64,000 nt of DNA from Kerstersia similis (GTDB lineage: Bacteria; Pseudomonadota; Gammaproteobacteria; Burkholderiales; Burkholderiaceae_B): NCBI RefSeq assembly GCF_965139615.1, contig NZ_CBCSIQ010000008.1:72335-136334 (forward strand). Reading direction: 5' to 3'. The notes beneath the pieces were generated by a model. The model was not told the DNA's origin and searched no databases. It saw only the letters and a program-made list of their open reading frames with translations. Each line of letters begins with the position of its first letter. Positions within the stretch are counted from its first letter, which is position 1. The position numbers were made by a program, and so were the translations under genes. Of the stretch, positions 61,581 through 64,000 are shown piece after piece.

Positions 61581-63036
61581 GCAAGAGCGCTGCTCAATAA
61601 GCCTGGCTATTCACCATTCTGATCGTATTGCAATCGCAGGCAGATGAATCGGATGGGCCGGTATTATGAATGGATGGTGCTGGCTATCAGTGTTTCGAGT
61701 CGATGTTGAGCCATGGGGTGCAAGTATCCAGCCAATTTGCATTCGGCATGAAAACGTTCTGAGACAGCATTTTCTGGGAAGCGGCTGAACCAGGAAATGC
61801 CGACGTTTTCCGCAATCAGTGCAAGTCATGGCGGATGTTTCTGGGGAAGTAGGCGGAATCCCCGCCGCAACATATGGCAATCGGCTTGGGCCACACAGGC
61901 TCGCTTCCCGACCCACCCGAACGCAGGGACGCCGGTGCGGGATGGCAGGCGGCCGCGCCGCTATCGGCGAGGTCTTGCACCTGGTGCATTGCGCCAGCAG
62001 CCAGCATGGTGTTTGACCATGCGTCCCGCGAATTATCTACTGCGAGCGACTGCGGTGATTTTTGACTGCGGTGATCAGGCTTGTGGTGTGCAGGGATTTC
62101 GGGTCGAAAGAGTTTTGATCTCTGGCTTGGCAGATGTTCGGCAGGGAAACGAGTGCCGATTAAGGCGAATGTCTCGGTGCGAATCCTTGTCTTGCAATAA
62201 AAAATAATTGCCTGGCAATCTATTTCTTGCATTCAGTTTCGGCGTGGGAGTGCATTTTCTGTCGAGTGCTGCGGGAATTGAATGGAATGAATGGCGCGTT
62301 CATCCTGAATGTCGGATGCCGTGTTGTCCATGCAATAGGGAATGGCGATATATTCCTATTTGAAATGATGGCTTGGTAACAGGAAATTCTGACAGTGAGG
62401 CAATGGCGGATTGAATGATTGTCCATGAATCGTGCCGGAGGTGATGCATGACATTTCCACGGAACGGTTCAGTCGGTGTTCAATCCGGATGCGGCATCGG
62501 TGGTTCGGGTTCGCTGCCAGAGCAGCGTGAGGCCTGGCGGTTCCGCGAGTGTGAACGCGGGCACCTCCCCTGATGGTGATCACTGCGTCGCTGGCTGAAA
62601 TGGGTGGCCAGGGGCGAGGCATCGGTGAGGCACAGGGCTTCAGGCGGTATTTTTATTTATTTAACGCTAATAAATATTTACCTAACTGCTGCCAGGCAGT
62701 CAGGATAGGTCAGGCACATGTCCGATGGCGGGATGCCTGATGCGCGAATCGGACGTATTTGATAATTCTTCTTTTTTGCAGCTCTATTGATCTAAATCAA
62801 GCGGCCCGATGCGCTTGGCAAGATTATTTTGTTATTGCAAAAAGATTGGTGCTTCGTGGTTTTCCCTGAGAATGATTGTGAATCTCTGATGAAAATTGCG
62901 GTTATCATTTCTTGACTGGAAGAAAACAACGTTTAGCGCGCAAACTGCTAGTTTGGCTGGTGTTTGAAATAAACACTTACGCTTTGTCAGTTGAGATAAG
63001 TTATAGTGGTAACTGTCTGAAACCCAGAGGCCGAAC
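61581..63036. other. Gene-poor region with FNR-type site
   Basis: About 1.45 kb. Several frames of 60-136 codons are open on both strands up to about 62.6 kb, but none has a ribosome site or recognisable protein pattern. From about 62640 the DNA becomes AT-rich. An FNR-type site lies at 62787. The region may hold a decayed gene, a small RNA, or the long leader of the ABM-domain gene. Confidence 0.5.
62787..62800 (+). promoter_or_regulatory. FNR/Anr-type binding site
   Basis: TTGATCTAAATCAA matches the FNR consensus TTGAT-N4-ATCAA at every position. A -10-like GATTAT at 62822-62827 would place a start near 62835, about 41.5 bases from the site centre, the spacing of an FNR-activated class II promoter. 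The next gene on this strand starts at 63037. Confidence 0.7.
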
Positions 63037-63336
63037 ATGATTTACGAAGTAACAGAGATTCATATCCATCCTGGCCAGCAGAGTGATTTCGAAGCTGCGA
63101 TCAAGCACGGTGCAGACACCATCATCGCCCATTCCAAGGGGTTTCTGGGATACCAGGTACGGCGTGCAATAGAGACGCCGGAAATCTATCAGTTGCAAAT
63201 CAAATGGGAAACGCTGGATGACCACATGGTGGGTTTCCGGCAGTCCCCGGCGTTTCCTGCGTGGCGCGCCATCATCAGCCCCTTCTTCGCTGCGGCACCG
63301 ACGACGGTGCATGTCGAGGAAGTCTGCCACGGCTGA
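63037..63336 (+). CDS. ABM (antibiotic biosynthesis monooxygenase) domain protein
   Basis: 99 residues, single ABM ferredoxin-like domain: MIYEVTEIHIHPGQQSDFEAA, GFLGYQVRRAIETPEIYQLQIKWE (parts GFLGYQVRR, YQLQIKWET) and FRQSPAFPAWRAIISPFF. Such small dimeric proteins include cofactor-free oxygenases and stress proteins of unknown substrate. It is the only gene downstream of the FNR-type site, so it may be induced at low oxygen. Confidence 0.85.
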   Translation: MIYEVTEIHIHPGQQSDFEAAIKHGADTIIAHSKGFLGYQVRRAIETPEIYQLQIKWETLDDHMVGFRQSPAFPAWRAIISPFFAAAPTTVHVEEVCHG

Positions 63337-63747
63337 CATCCTCTACGGTTCGGATGACGGGGGGGCGGTTCCAGGCGAACCCGCACCCGCACCGTGCCGC
63401 TCAAGTATCCGGCCTGGCGGCCGCAGTAGAGTATTACGCGTAATTACTTATAGTTTTTTTGCGCAGTCTGGCCGGATCATCCGTCTGTCTGTCATAAAGC
63501 GACTACCCATATGTATTCCATGTGGGGGTTTTTTTACGTGTGTCCATCAGGAGCGCACAAGTGTTCCATAGATGGAATACGGGCGAATCAGGTTGGGTGT
63601 TTTTGTCGTTTTGTCATCTTGGTACGCCATCATGGCGAAGTTTTTATTGATTGTTTTCAAGTAATGAAGGTGCCCTTGCCCCTCAGGGATTGGCAAGTTT
63701 TCCGGTGCCTGGCTTTTGGCTATTCAGCAACGCAGGAGAATCACAGA
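63337..63747. other. Spacer upstream of the interrupted AEC gene
   Basis: About 410 bases without a gene. It contains a 20-base palindrome at 63561 and a related half (GTATTCCAT) at 63512, probably the control region of the interrupted carrier gene. Confidence 0.5.
63561..63580. promoter_or_regulatory. Probable operator palindrome (IclR/GntR type)
   Basis: GTGTTCCATAGATGGAATAC is symmetric at 9 of 10 positions. TTCCAT-N2-ATGGAA palindromes are typical of IclR-family operators. It lies about 170 bases before the interrupted AEC gene. Confidence 0.5.
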
Positions 63748-63912
63748 ATGTTGACGCAGATTATTATGGCGGCCCTGGGGCCTATTGTTGTCGGGGGCGC
63801 CGTCGGTTGGCTGTCAGGTAAATATGGCTTCATTAAGCGGGATTATTCGCAGGCATTCGCTGATTTTGTCGTAAAAATTGGGCCTGTCAGAGATTTCGTG
63901 TTTAAGGCATAA
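63748..63912 (+). pseudogene. AEC family transporter, 5' fragment interrupted by an IS256-like element
   Basis: The frame has a good ribosome site (AGGAG) and starts MLTQIIMAALGPIVVGGAVG, then YSQAFADFVVKI, the first helix and loop of AEC carriers (compare the intact carrier at 36829-37773). At about codon 45, where AEC proteins continue with a conserved ALP segment, the sequence changes to GPVRDFVFKA and stops; this last part is the end of the inserted element read in frame. The rest of the gene must lie beyond the element, outside the window. Confidence 0.75.
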
Positions 63913-64000
63913 CATGCACTCAAGGAGTGATTATGCCTCGCAAGACAAAGACCCCACTGCCGGTATTGCCGGTTATTCCAGCCGAACTGCTTGAACAGTT
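63880..64000 (+). mobile_element. Left end of an IS256-family insertion sequence (partial)
   Basis: From about GGGCCTGTCAGAGATTTCG the sequence looks like an IS256-type terminal repeat, followed by a short untranslated part and a transposase start 53 bases later. The exact boundary and target duplication cannot be fixed because the right end is outside the window. Confidence 0.7.
63933..64000 (+). CDS. IS256 family transposase, N-terminal end (partial)
   Basis: AAGGAG lies 5 bases before the ATG. The 22 visible residues (MPRKTKTPLPVLPVIPAELL and on) match the opening of IS256-family DDE transposases (MPRK, then a Pro-rich stretch and ELLEQF). The rest runs off the window. Confidence 0.7.
   Translation, partial: MPRKTKTPLPVLPVIPAELLEQ

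Noticed and set aside
61797..62207. 136-codon plus-strand frame in the gene-poor region
   Set aside because: No ribosome site, odd Arg/Pro/Cys composition and an equally long frame on the other strand.

Overview
The window is chromosomal DNA of a moderately GC-rich betaproteobacterium. Gene content and order point to the family Alcaligenaceae (Bordetella, Achromobacter, Kerstersia and relatives): an rpsU-dnaG-rpoD block followed by a CAU tRNA, a leuCDB-asd-truA-trpF row, a patatin / acetoacetate decarboxylase / 3-hydroxybutyrate dehydrogenase set, a BPSS1780-type membrane protein and an APH-type homoserine kinase. The genus cannot be fixed from the sequence alone. No CRISPR array, rRNA operon or intact prophage was found.

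Layout. 0-6 kb: the end of a tad (Flp pilus) operon: CpaB tail, RcpA secretin, a TadA ATPase with an N-terminal FHA domain, TadB, TadC and a DUF192 protein, all overlapping by a few bases. 6-15 kb: housekeeping genes (homoserine kinase, SlyX, SulP transporter, DusA, CBS protein, YihY, SelO). 15-24 kb: amino-acid biosynthesis (aroC, leuCDB, asd, truA, trpF), then a YbhB-like protein with an AraC regulator. 24.9-29 kb (minus strand): a large soluble protein joining a ClpB-like AAA+ domain, an FtsH-like AAA+ domain and an M41 zinc protease, followed by a small acidic YbjN-like protein. 29-34.7 kb: rpsU-dnaG-rpoD, a DUF441 protein and a tRNA. 35-45.8 kb: NUDIX and secreted Ntn hydrolases, a benzoylformate decarboxylase-like enzyme with an AEC carrier, a gene-free AT-rich kilobase, the ketone-body genes, a CatB-like acetyltransferase, DAHP synthase and tRNA-Pro. 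46-61.6 kb: a peroxiredoxin-glutaredoxin fusion, then a catabolic/import island. 61.6-64 kb: a gene-poor stretch with an FNR-type site, an ABM-domain protein, and an AEC carrier gene interrupted by the left end of an IS256-like element that runs off the window.

How the parts work together. The island at 47-61.6 kb has an ABC importer of the spermidine/putrescine type split over two divergent units: binding protein and two permeases on plus, ATPase on minus. The ATPase leads an operon with a quinone oxidoreductase, a GST, a type II dehydroquinase-like protein that has lost two catalytic positions, and a GhrA-type reductase. Beside them are a LysR regulator, an M20 deacylase (ArgE type), a DUF1028 protein, a Rid protein without the usual arginine, a flavin monooxygenase and an FMN alpha-hydroxyacid oxidase. 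I read this as an uncharacterised uptake and breakdown pathway for a small, probably nitrogen-containing, organic compound.

The best candidate for an undescribed system is the two-gene AAA+/M41 protease plus YbjN-like unit at 24.9-28.95 kb. Other points worth checking are the degenerate dehydroquinase, the IS-interrupted carrier gene, the FNR-type promoter in the gene-poor region and several perfect inverted repeats.
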